From Bradyrhizobium sp. CCBAU 51627 (GTDB taxonomy: Bacteria > Pseudomonadota > Alphaproteobacteria > Rhizobiales > Xanthobacteraceae), in assembly GCF_028128765.1 (NCBI RefSeq), contig NZ_LBJG01000008.1:16078-80077 (forward strand): a stretch of DNA of 64,000 nucleotides, written 5' to 3'. Made by a program: the position numbers and the translations under genes. Every line of letters begins with the position of its first letter. Within the stretch, counting starts at the first letter, position 1. Below the pieces are notes generated by a model, which saw nothing but the letters and a program-made list of their open reading frames with translations, had not been told where the DNA came from and did not search any database. Shown here one piece after another: positions 34,924 through 42,888 of the stretch.

Positions 34924-35834
34924 GCAGTCCCGCCCTCGTCAGACACCCCGAGGACAACATGCCGGCAACAGCAGCACTTCCGGAGGCGGTCCGCGCGCCC
35001 ACTGTCACATCGCCCGCAACACCATCTTCATTCGGTACGCTCGCGCTACGCTGGTATCGACTAAACCAGGGACGACTGCGCGCCACCGCGATCGGCGTGA
35101 CTTCGCTGCTCGCATTCCTGCTGGTCTGGCACCTGCTCACGACCTACCGGGTCGTCTTCTTTGTGCGCTTCGTCAACGTGCCGGCGCCGCTCGCAGTCTA
35201 TGCGAGCTTCACCAAGGCGATTCACGACCCTCACTTTCTGATGCATATCGTGCTGAGCTGCCGGCGCATCTTCATCGGCTTCTCGCTCGCGGCCGTGGTC
35301 GGCGTGCCGCTCGGCCTGATCATGGGACGCTTCAAGCTGGTGCACGAGGTCGTCTTCCCGGTCGCTGAAGTGCTGCGGCCGATCCCCGCGATCGCCTGGG
35401 TGCCGATGGCGATCATGCTTTGGCCGACCAACGAGCAGAGCATCGTCTTCATCACCTTTCTCGGATCGTTCTTCCCGATCCTGGTCAACACGCTGCACGG
35501 CATGTCGCTGGTCGATCCCGTGCTGGTGCGCGCCGCGCAGTGTCTTGGCGCGCGCGAACGCTCGATCTTCCGGGAGGTCTACTTTCCCGCCTCGCTGCCG
35601 CACATCTTCACCGGCCTCACGGTGGGCATGGGTGTTGCCTGGGTCTCACTGATCGCCGCCGAGATGATCTCGGGCCAATACGGCATCGGCTATTTCACCT
35701 GGGAAGCCTATTCGCTGGTCCAGTATGCCGACATCGCGCTCGGCATGATCGCGATCGGCGTGCTTGGCCTCGGATCGAGCCTGCTGATCAGAGGCGCAGG
35801 ACATCTGGTGATGCCGTGGAGGTCGACGAGATGA
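34920..35834 (+). CDS. Nitrate/sulfonate/taurine-type ABC transporter permease
   Basis: 304 residues if started at the GTG at 34920, which overlaps the previous stop and has GGAGG 6 nt upstream. An ATG at 34959 with its own GAGG is also possible. The SsuC/TauC family is shown by about six spans and the EAA loop VRAAQCLGARERSIFREVYF, then FPASLPHIFTGLTVGMGVAW. The N-terminal 40 residues are a soluble Pro/Thr-rich tail. It works in the inner membrane with the ATPase at 35831-36703. Confidence 0.9.
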   Translation: MSSPALVRHPEDNMPATAALPEAVRAPTVTSPATPSSFGTLALRWYRLNQGRLRATAIGVTSLLAFLLVWHLLTTYRVVFFVRFVNVPAPLAVYASFTKAIHDPHFLMHIVLSCRRIFIGFSLAAVVGVPLGLIMGRFKLVHEVVFPVAEVLRPIPAIAWVPMAIMLWPTNEQSIVFITFLGSFFPILVNTLHGMSLVDPVLVRAAQCLGARERSIFREVYFPASLPHIFTGLTVGMGVAWVSLIAAEMISGQYGIGYFTWEAYSLVQYADIALGMIAIGVLGLGSSLLIRGAGHLVMPWRSTR

Positions 35835-36703
35835 GTGAGACCCTGGCGAGCGAGCCAAAAGGCCATATCGAGGTCACGAACTTCTCCCTCAGCTATGACA
35901 GTATCGAGGGTCCGGTTCAGGCCGTCACCGATACCCAGATCCATGTGAACCCCGGCGAGTTCGTCTCAATCGTCGGCCCCTCCGGCTGTGGGAAGTCGAC
36001 GCTGCTCAACGCAGTCGCGGGCTTCCTCAAACCCACGACGGGCATCGTCACCGTCGACGGCGAGCGCGTGAACGGGCCCAGCGCCGAACGCGGCATGGTG
36101 TTCCAGCAATATTCGCTGTTTCCCTGGAAAACGGTGCGGGAGAATGTGGAGTTCGGCCTGAAAATGCGCGGCATGCCGCGTTCGCAGCGCGAGCGCGCCG
36201 CGCGCACGCTGCTCGGACTCGCTGGACTCGAAGCGTTCGAGAAGCACTATCCGGAAAAGCTCTCCGGCGGCATGAAGCAGCGCGTTGGCATCGTCCGCGC
36301 GCTGGCGACCGGACCAAAGGTATTGCTGCTCGACGAGCCCTTCGGGGCGCTCGACGCGCAAACGCGGGTCATCATGCAGCAGATCCTCACCAACATGTGG
36401 CAGCGGCTGAAGATCTCGGTGCTGTTCGTCACCCACGACATTGATGAAGCGATCTTCCTCTCCGACCGCGTCTACTGCATGACCGCCCGCCCCGGCTCGA
36501 TCAAGGCGGAGATTCCGATTCCCCTTGAGCGGCCGCGGCAGCAGTCGATGATGATGTCGTCGGAATTCCTGGCGCTGCGCCGTGGGCTGATGTCGCTGAT
36601 CCGCGAGGAAAGCCTCAAAGCGATGGGCGGCGAGATCAACGACATGGGCATGCAGGGGCTGAATATCGAGCTGCATGGCCATTCGCTGGCGGATGTGATC
36701 TGA
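35831..36703 (+). CDS. Nitrate/sulfonate/taurine-type ABC transporter ATP-binding protein
   Basis: 290 residues from the ATG that overlaps the permease stop (ATGA). Walker A GPSGCGKST is near residue 50, Q-loop FQQYSLFPWKTV, signature LSGGMKQRVGIVRAL and Walker B LLLDEPFGALD with THDIDEA. This is the SsuB/TauB/NrtD type. The C-terminal tail of about 40 residues after PIPLERPRQQ is longer than in SsuB and ends GHSLADVI. It completes the importer. Confidence 0.92.
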   Translation: MSETLASEPKGHIEVTNFSLSYDSIEGPVQAVTDTQIHVNPGEFVSIVGPSGCGKSTLLNAVAGFLKPTTGIVTVDGERVNGPSAERGMVFQQYSLFPWKTVRENVEFGLKMRGMPRSQRERAARTLLGLAGLEAFEKHYPEKLSGGMKQRVGIVRALATGPKVLLLDEPFGALDAQTRVIMQQILTNMWQRLKISVLFVTHDIDEAIFLSDRVYCMTARPGSIKAEIPIPLERPRQQSMMMSSEFLALRRGLMSLIREESLKAMGGEINDMGMQGLNIELHGHSLADVI

Positions 36704-36732
36704 CTAGTACACGGTGATGACCGTCTCATAGC

Positions 36733-36757
36733 GTGGGCAAAGCGCAAGCGTGCCCAC
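36733..36757. repeat. Short hairpin repeat between convergent units
   Basis: GTGGGCA and TGCCCAC around AAGCGCAAGCG, in the 139-bp gap between the ABC ATPase and the YeiH gene, which end toward each other. It belongs to the same GTGGGCA-type family as 13378-13464 and may serve as a two-way terminator, without a clear T-tract. Confidence 0.45.
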
Positions 36758-36842
36758 CATTCTTCATCTCAGAATATTTTACCAGATGGCGGGCACGGCG
36801 CTTCCCGCCATGTGCCTCCTACGATCGCGCGCGCGCCGTTCC

Positions 36843-37901
36843 TCACTTGAACCAGTGCACCAGCGCAATGCTGATGCCGAGCAGCAACATCAGGGACAGC
36901 GTCACCGCCGCTGTCACCCTGCCCCCCACGTTCGCGAGCACGCGCACGTCGACGCCAAGACCAAGCGCGGCCATCGAGACCACCGTAAGGAAAGTCGTGA
37001 TCTTCGTCACCGGTCCGACCACGGTAGCCGGCACAATCTCGAGCGAGCGCAATGTCGCCAGCGCGAGAAAGCCGAGGATAAACCAGGGCACCAGGCGGAA
37101 GAAGCCGATGTTGGTCTTCTTGGCGTCGGCCTGCCAACGTGCAGCGACGAGGGACAGGCCGACGACGACGGGCCCGAGCATCAAGACGCGCATCAGCTTG
37201 ACCAGCGTGCCGATCTGCGTGGAAATCAGGCCTGCCGGCACCGTCGCCGCCAGCACCTGAGGCACGGCATAAACGGTCAGGCCTGCGAGGATGCCGTATT
37301 GCGTCGCCGTCAGTTGCAGCAGCGGGATCAGCAGCGGCAGGCCCAGCACCATCATCACGCCGAGGATCGCAGTGAAGGAGATCGAGGAAGCGATCTCGTC
37401 GCTGTTGGCGCCGATGATCGGCGCCACCGCCGCGATCGCCGAATTGCCGCAGATCGAGTTGCCACAGGCGATCAGGATCGACAACCGGGTCGACAGCCCA
37501 AGCATTCGGCTGAGGCCGAAGGAGACGCAGAGCGCGACAACAACCACCGCCGCAATCGAAGCCAGCAGTGCAATGCCCGAGGCCGCGATGGCGGCAAAGC
37601 TGATGGAGGCGCCGAGCAGCATGACCGCAACCTCAAGGAGCTGCTTGGCGCTGAAAGCGATGCCGGCCTGCCAGCGCGGCGCCGGCCTCCAGAAGGTGCG
37701 CACGGCCATCCCCAGCAGGATCGCCATCACCAGCGCCTCGATATAGGGATGCTCAAAGATTCCGAGTTCGGCCCGTTCCAGCAGGGCCGAGACACCGGCG
37801 ACCGCCGTACAGAGAAGGATGCCGGGAATCAGCGCGAGGACGCGGCTGGCAGCGGTGGCGGGCTTGGCGGCGGCCGGGCTGGATGCTTGATTCTGCGACA
37901 C
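36843..37901 (-). CDS. YeiH/YadS-type putative sulfate exporter family membrane protein
   Basis: 352 residues with about ten hydrophobic spans. Motifs such as LLGMAVRTFW near residue 65, LGLSTRLSILIACGNSICGNSAIAAVAPIIG near 135-165 (only partly quoted here as a landmark), and LGLGVDVR near the end define the conserved YeiH family. Members are often annotated as sulfate exporters, and some lie beside sulfonate-degradation genes. It converges on the ABC importer operon, which fits removal of a sulfur oxyanion released in the cell. Substrate not proven. Confidence 0.85.
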   Translation of the reverse strand: MSQNQASSPAAAKPATAASRVLALIPGILLCTAVAGVSALLERAELGIFEHPYIEALVMAILLGMAVRTFWRPAPRWQAGIAFSAKQLLEVAVMLLGASISFAAIAASGIALLASIAAVVVVALCVSFGLSRMLGLSTRLSILIACGNSICGNSAIAAVAPIIGANSDEIASSISFTAILGVMMVLGLPLLIPLLQLTATQYGILAGLTVYAVPQVLAATVPAGLISTQIGTLVKLMRVLMLGPVVVGLSLVAARWQADAKKTNIGFFRLVPWFILGFLALATLRSLEIVPATVVGPVTKITTFLTVVSMAALGLGVDVRVLANVGGRVTAAVTLSLMLLLGISIALVHWFK

Positions 37902-38021
37902 AAATCTCTCCCTGAGGAGAAAGATTTATACGCAGCACTATTCGGTTGGGGAATAAGTTTTCGACATATCAGGGCCGAGGGAAGTTTGATCCTCGGCGCG
38001 GAATAATCCGCCAGGTTGATC

Positions 38022-38240
38022 TTAGAACAACAGGTTCTTGGCGAGCGAGGCCACGTGGCTGAAGCTGTCATAGACGCCCGGCTCGAAGAACGCGGCGCGT
38101 GCCAGCACGATGGCGGCGACCAGCGACCAGAACAGGCCGGTGCCGGCCCGAAGCAGGAGCTTGGACGCACGCGACCGCGGCTGGGCGTCCGTTGCGGACA
38201 CCAGCTGCTCGCCGAAGGGCTCAAATCCAGTGCGTTCCAT
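38022..38240 (-). CDS. Small putative membrane protein
   Basis: 72 residues from the ATG at 38240 (MERTGFEPFGEQLVSATDAQ). An earlier in-frame ATG at 38291 exists. There is one hydrophobic segment (AGTGLFWSLVAAIVLARAAFF) and a soluble N-terminus. No family recognised. It is transcribed away from the monooxygenase gene at 38508-40415. The 267 bp between the two hold no other gene I can see. Confidence 0.5.
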   Translation of the reverse strand: MERTGFEPFGEQLVSATDAQPRSRASKLLLRAGTGLFWSLVAAIVLARAAFFEPGVYDSFSHVASLAKNLLF

Positions 38241-38507
38241 GGCCGTGAATCCATCAAATCCTGATCGGGAATGTCGTCGTTTCGGACCCAAACGGCAATG
38301 GAAGCGATTGGCGTTTTTGCCCTTCGGAGGGAAAACTCCTTCCGTGAGACGGCCCAGAGGCGATGGTTTTCTTCTTCCGCCCTATTCCGGCACCGGAGAT
38401 CCCCGCGTAGACGACCCGGGGCTCGTCGACTACCGTGCCCGGGCGCAAGCCCTTCGCTCGTCCGCCTGGATCGAACGCTTGGGATCGCCGGAGATCAGAA
38501 GAAGACG

Positions 38508-40415
38508 ATGAACATCGAATCTCCACGCAAGCCCCTCGACCTCGCCTCGACCATCGCGGAGGCCGACATCCGCTGCCTGCTGATGGTGCTGGTCCACATG
38601 ACCGGTGACGGACGCTGGCTCGAGCCGCCCTATCTGCCCAAGCGCGACATCCGCCTCATCCCCGATCCCGAGGCCGGCGTGCCTCACGAGATCCAGAACG
38701 AGATCCGCGCTGCGGCTGTCAGGCTGTTTGCCGAGGGCCCGCCGAAGCCGGCGATCGATATTCCCGGCGAAGAGCTGCTCCTGAAGATGATGCGGGCCTG
38801 CCTCGGCGAGAACGTCGCGCCTGAATATGCGCCGCTGATGCGCGAGGAGATGGGCTTTGTGCCGCGCGAGGCGCGCTGGACGAAGCGGCCGACCGACGAG
38901 AAGCTCGCGGAGCAACATGTTCTCATCGTCGGCGCCGGCGTCTGCGCCATCGCACTCGGCGTGGCGCTCGGTCATCTCGGCATCCCCTACACCATCGTCG
39001 AGAAGAACGCAGAACTCGGCGGCACCTGGTGGATCAACCGCTATCCGGGCTGCGGCGTCGACACGCCGAACCACTCCTATTCCTACTCCTTTTCGGGTAA
39101 CACATGGACGCGATATTTCTGCCAGCGCGAGGAGCTGCTTGATTATCTCCAAAAGGTCGCCGACGAATACGGCATCCGCAAGCATCTGCGCGTCAACACC
39201 GAGCTGACCGCGTCGCGCTGGGACGAACGCAAGCGGCGCTGGATCTCGACGCTGAAGACGACGAACGGCGAAGAGACCTTCGAATCCACCGCGCTGGTCT
39301 CCGCCATCGGCCAGCTCAATGATCCCTCCCGCGCGCACTTCAGGGGTGAAGAGGACTATAAAGGCACGATCCTGCATTCGGCTTTGTGGTCGGACGACAT
39401 CAAGCTCGACGGCAAGCATGTCGCCGTGATCGGAACAGGCGCGACCTCGATGCAGTTGGTGCCTACAATCGCCGGCCGCGTCGCGTCGGTCGCGGTCTAC
39501 CAGCGCAGCGCACAATGGGCGCGGCCGGTGAAGGGCTATGCCGATCCGATCAGCGAGGGCGCGCGCTGGCTGCTCGCGCATCTTCCGTTCTACGTGCAGT
39601 GGTACCGCTTCAACATGTTCTGGCGCTATGGCGACGGCCTGCTGCCGTTCCTGCGCAAGGATCCGGCCTGGCCTCATCCCGAGCGCGCCGTCAACAAGGG
39701 CAACGACCGGCATCGCCAGGAACTGACCGACTTCATCCTGTCGGAGCTGAAGGACCGGCCCGACCTGATCGAAAAATGCGTGCCGACCTATCCGCCCTAT
39801 GGCAAGCGCATTCTGCTCGACAACAACTGGTTCAAGACGCTGACGCGGGACAACGTCGAGCTCGTCACCGACACGATCGATCATTTCGACCAAAGCGGCA
39901 TCGTCACCGCTGACGGCACGCACCGTCCCGCCGACATCATCGCGGTCGCCACAGGCTTCAAGGTGACGGAGATGGCGGCGCGTCTCAACATCAGTGGCCG
40001 CGACGGCCGGAATTTGCGCGAGGCCTGGGCCAACGACAATCCGACCGCGTTCCTCGGCCTTACCGTGCCGGATTTCCCCAACTTCTTCTGCATGCTCGGT
40101 CCGAACTCGGGCCCGGCCCATGGCGGCAGCGTCATCTTTCAGTCCGAATGCCAGAGCCGCTACATCTCCGCCTGCCTTGTCAGCATGATCGAACAGGACA
40201 TCGCCGTCATCGACGTTCGCCCTGATGTGCTCGACGAGTACGTTCGCGAGGTCGATGCCGAGCACGAGGCCATGATCTGGACCCACAAGGGCATGAGCAC
40301 CTATTATCGCAACGCCAGCGGCCGCGTGTTTTCGGCGATGCCGTGGCGGTTCGTGGATTACTGGCGCATGACGCATGATCCGGACATGCGGCAGTACAGG
40401 CTGACGAAGGCCTGA
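38508..40415 (+). CDS. Flavin-containing monooxygenase, Baeyer-Villiger type
   Basis: 635 residues from the ATG at 38508; the frame is open back to 38271 but that part is not protein-like. An N-terminal extension of about 130 residues precedes the FAD motif VGAGVCAIALG near residue 142. Next come GGTWWINRYPGCGVDTPNHS (FAD/BVMO segment) and the NADP motif VIGTGATSMQLVPTIAG near residue 308. It should insert oxygen into a ketone or oxidise a heteroatom using NADPH and O2. The extension is typical of some BVMOs. It stands alone; its substrate cannot be inferred. Confidence 0.88.
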   Translation: MNIESPRKPLDLASTIAEADIRCLLMVLVHMTGDGRWLEPPYLPKRDIRLIPDPEAGVPHEIQNEIRAAAVRLFAEGPPKPAIDIPGEELLLKMMRACLGENVAPEYAPLMREEMGFVPREARWTKRPTDEKLAEQHVLIVGAGVCAIALGVALGHLGIPYTIVEKNAELGGTWWINRYPGCGVDTPNHSYSYSFSGNTWTRYFCQREELLDYLQKVADEYGIRKHLRVNTELTASRWDERKRRWISTLKTTNGEETFESTALVSAIGQLNDPSRAHFRGEEDYKGTILHSALWSDDIKLDGKHVAVIGTGATSMQLVPTIAGRVASVAVYQRSAQWARPVKGYADPISEGARWLLAHLPFYVQWYRFNMFWRYGDGLLPFLRKDPAWPHPERAVNKGNDRHRQELTDFILSELKDRPDLIEKCVPTYPPYGKRILLDNNWFKTLTRDNVELVTDTIDHFDQSGIVTADGTHRPADIIAVATGFKVTEMAARLNISGRDGRNLREAWANDNPTAFLGLTVPDFPNFFCMLGPNSGPAHGGSVIFQSECQSRYISACLVSMIEQDIAVIDVRPDVLDEYVREVDAEHEAMIWTHKGMSTYYRNASGRVFSAMPWRFVDYWRMTHDPDMRQYRLTKA

Positions 40416-40426
40416 CTCTCGCACCT

Positions 40427-40506
40427 CGTCATTGCGAGCGCAACGAAGCAATCCTGAGTCTTTCCGCGGAGAAATTCTGGATCGCTTCGCTGCGCTCGCA
40501 ATGACG
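40427..40506. repeat. Palindromic repeat (CGTCATTGCGAGCGC...CAATGACG type)
   Basis: The left arm CGTCATTGCGAGCGCAACGA and the right arm end GCTGCGCTCGCAATGACG are inverted copies about 80 bp apart. The element fills the gap between the convergent monooxygenase and alanine dehydrogenase genes. It is a dispersed element I recognise from Bradyrhizobium genomes; it may act as a two-way terminator. Confidence 0.7.
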
Positions 40507-40512
40507 GCCTTA

Positions 40513-41628
40513 TCACGCCGCGAGCCCACTCCCGACCGGCGCGAACTCCATCCCGAGACTCTCGGCCACCGCCTTGTTGGTGATGCGGCCGCGATGCACG
40601 TTCAACCCGTTGCGCAAGTGAGCATTTTCAAGCACGGCCGCAAATCCCTTGTTGGCGAGCATCAGGCCAAACGGCAGCGTCGCATTGTTCAGCGCCTGGC
40701 TTGACGTCACCGGCACCGCCCCCGGCATGTTGGCGACGCAATAGTGCACGACGCCATCGACCTCGTAGGTCGGCTCGGTATGCGTGGTCGCATGCGAGGT
40801 CTCGAAGCAGCCGCCCTGGTCGATCGCGACGTCCACGAGCACCGCGCCCGGTCGCATCGATTTGAGCATCGCGCGGGTGACAAGCTTTGGCGCACTCGCG
40901 CCGGGCACCAGCACCGCGCCGATCACGACGTCGGCGGCGAACGCCTCGTCCTCGACCGACTCGATGGTCGAGAAGCGCGTGCGCACGCGCCCGGCAAAGA
41001 GATCGTCAAGCTCGCGCAAGCGCGGAATTGAGCGGTCGATCACCGTGACTTCGGCACCGAGGCCCGCGGCCATGCGCGCGGCCTGCGTTCCCACGACACC
41101 GCCGCCGAGAACGATGACGCGCGCCGGCTGCACGCCTGGGACGCCGCCGAGCAACAGCCCGCGACCGCCGGCCGTCCGCTTGAGCGCGGCGCCGGCGGCC
41201 TCGATGGCGAGGCGGCCGGCGACTTCGCTCATCGGCGCAAGCAGGGGGAGGTGGCCGGCTGCGTCGGTGACGGTCTCATAAGCGATCGCAGTACAGCCGG
41301 AGGCCAGCAGGCCCTTGGCCTGATCAGGATCCGGGGCGAGGTGGAGGAAGGTGAACAGGATCTGGTTTTCGCGGAGCTGGACCCATTCGCTCTTCTGCGG
41401 CTCCTTCACCTTCACGACCATATCGGATTTGGCGAAAATATCGCGCGCGCTCGCGGCAATGGAAGCCCCTGCCCGCTGGTACACCTCATCGGAGGCCCCG
41501 ATACCACTGCCGGCGCCGGTCTCGACCGTGACCTGATGCCCGGCTGCGACATATTCGCGGACAGCCCCCGGGGTGAGCCCGACACGATATTCCTGGACCT
41601 TGATCTCTTTGGGCACACCGATGCGCAT
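40513..41628 (-). CDS. ald: Alanine dehydrogenase
   Basis: 371 residues, the usual length, from the ATG at 41628 (MRIGVPKEIKVQEYRVGLTP) with GGAG upstream. It has the Lys of VKVKEPQ, the His in FTFLHLAP, NAD motif VLGGGVVGTQAARMAAGLGA near residue 172, and DQGGCFETSHATTHTEPTY near residue 270. It interconverts L-alanine and pyruvate with NAD and ammonia. The divergent Lrp-type gene at 41736-42242 probably regulates it. Confidence 0.96.
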   Translation of the reverse strand: MRIGVPKEIKVQEYRVGLTPGAVREYVAAGHQVTVETGAGSGIGASDEVYQRAGASIAASARDIFAKSDMVVKVKEPQKSEWVQLRENQILFTFLHLAPDPDQAKGLLASGCTAIAYETVTDAAGHLPLLAPMSEVAGRLAIEAAGAALKRTAGGRGLLLGGVPGVQPARVIVLGGGVVGTQAARMAAGLGAEVTVIDRSIPRLRELDDLFAGRVRTRFSTIESVEDEAFAADVVIGAVLVPGASAPKLVTRAMLKSMRPGAVLVDVAIDQGGCFETSHATTHTEPTYEVDGVVHYCVANMPGAVPVTSSQALNNATLPFGLMLANKGFAAVLENAHLRNGLNVHRGRITNKAVAESLGMEFAPVGSGLAA

Positions 41629-41735
41629 TCTCAGCTCCTCTTGATTCACCTCTGTGATCGTAGCGGCGCAGTCAGTTTGGTTTCGTGCAAATATCCGCTA
41701 GCCTTGGCCCTCCCGCGCCGGTTTCGGTCGCGGAA

Positions 41736-42242
41736 ATGCCATTTGACGCTGGAAACGAAACCTTGGCCCTCGACCGGAAAGATCTCGCCATTCTCGCGGA
41801 ACTCACGACCAATGCGCGCGCCAGCCACGCCGAGCTCGCCAACAAGGTCGGCCTCTCCAGCACGGCCCTGGCGAGGCGGCAGAAGGCCCTAGAAGATGAC
41901 GGCTACATTCAGGCCTACCAGGCCGCGCTCGACCTTACGCAGTTCGGCCTCACCACGACGGTGCTGGTCCGCATAGCGCTGGAAAGCCAGAGCGACGAGG
42001 CGCTGAAGGCATTCGAGGCCGAGGTGGTGAAGTGCCCCTCTGTCGTGCGCTGTTTCCTGATGTCGGGTACCGACGACTACATCCTGATCGTGCTCGCCCG
42101 CGACATCCAGGATTTCGAGCGCATCCATCGCACCGAGCTGTCGCGCCTGCCGCGCGTGGCGCGCGTGCAGTCGAGCTTCGCGTTGCGCGAAGTGGTCAAT
42201 CGCGCGGTGCCGACCGTGGTGTTCGGCGAGGCGAAGCGGTAG
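41736..42242 (+). CDS. Lrp/AsnC-family transcriptional regulator
   Basis: 168 residues from the ATG at 41736; an earlier ATG at 41685 adds a proline-rich leader. The N-terminal HTH is ALDRKDLAILAELTTNARAS followed by LANKVGLSSTALARRQKALE. The C-terminal RAM effector domain has CPSVVRCFLMSGTDDYILIV. Divergent from ald with about 107 bp between starts, it is the typical AldR-like arrangement in which alanine activates the dehydrogenase gene. Confidence 0.92.
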   Translation: MPFDAGNETLALDRKDLAILAELTTNARASHAELANKVGLSSTALARRQKALEDDGYIQAYQAALDLTQFGLTTTVLVRIALESQSDEALKAFEAEVVKCPSVVRCFLMSGTDDYILIVLARDIQDFERIHRTELSRLPRVARVQSSFALREVVNRAVPTVVFGEAKR

Positions 42243-42340
42243 TCTAGTCGGCTGCGCCTCGAACCGAACTGTCAAGGCGCCGCCTCGCCGGCGGCCTCGG
42301 TCCGTCATCAAAGAAAGTTGAATTGTGGTTTCAGCCCCTG

Positions 42341-42802
42341 ATGGCGCAGAAGCCGCGCGTGAGCACGGCGGGCGGGCAGCTTTACGTCGCCTCCGCCAAG
42401 GAATTTCCGGTCTTGAGCACCATGACCGGGACGGTGCTCAAGCTCAAACCCGGCGCAATGCACGAGCCCCATTGGCACACCGATGCCAACGAATGGCATT
42501 ACGTGCTGAAGGGACGCACGCGCGTGACCCTGTTCCCATTCGACAAGAGGGTCGCGGTCGCCGAACTCTCGGCGGGCGAATGCGCCTACATCCCCGCCAA
42601 TTGCGGACACTCCATCCAGAACATCGATAAGGACGACGCTGAAGTGATCGGTGTGCTCGACAGCGGCAGCTACCACGAAAGCAGCCTCGGCGACTGGCTG
42701 GCGAAGGCGCCGCCGCACCTGCTCGCCAATAATTTCGGTGTCTCGGAAGCTTCGGTGGCGAATTTCGGGCGGAAACGGACGGTCATCGCCAGCGCAAGCT
42801 GA
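42341..42802 (+). CDS. Single-cupin protein, oxalate-decarboxylase-like
   Basis: 153 residues from ATG 42341; a TTG at 42323 would add MWFQPL. One cupin domain shows the metal set EPHWHTDANEWHYVLKGRTRV and a later histidine in NCGHSIQN. The sequence resembles one half of the two-cupin oxalate decarboxylase OxdC (about 380-410 residues), but the other half is missing. It may be a mono-cupin with a different role or a shortened relative. Neither start has a good ribosome site. It precedes the decarboxylase at 42889 by 86 nt. Confidence 0.75.
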   Translation: MAQKPRVSTAGGQLYVASAKEFPVLSTMTGTVLKLKPGAMHEPHWHTDANEWHYVLKGRTRVTLFPFDKRVAVAELSAGECAYIPANCGHSIQNIDKDDAEVIGVLDSGSYHESSLGDWLAKAPPHLLANNFGVSEASVANFGRKRTVIASAS

Positions 42803-42842
42803 TCGCTGCGTCAGACACGAAGAGCCGTCATAGAACTGTCAT

Positions 42843-42878
42843 CGAATGTGCAGAGACCTGTCCGTCTCTGCACATTCG
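42843..42878 (+). promoter_or_regulatory. Perfect 15-bp hairpin before the PLP decarboxylase start
   Basis: Arms CGAATGTGCAGAGAC (42843-42857) and GTCTCTGCACATTCG (42864-42878) are fully complementary around loop CTGTCC. The 3' arm ends 10 nt before the ATG at 42889 and covers the ribosome-binding region. There is no T-tract, so it looks like a translational control stem or a protein-binding operator rather than a terminator of the cupin gene. Confidence 0.8.
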
Positions 42879-42888
42879 GGACCTGCCC

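Noticed and set aside
38430..40529. Minus-strand frame of 699 codons opposite the monooxygenase
   Set aside because: It is the antisense of a gene with clear FAD and NADP motifs, and its own translation has no recognisable fold.
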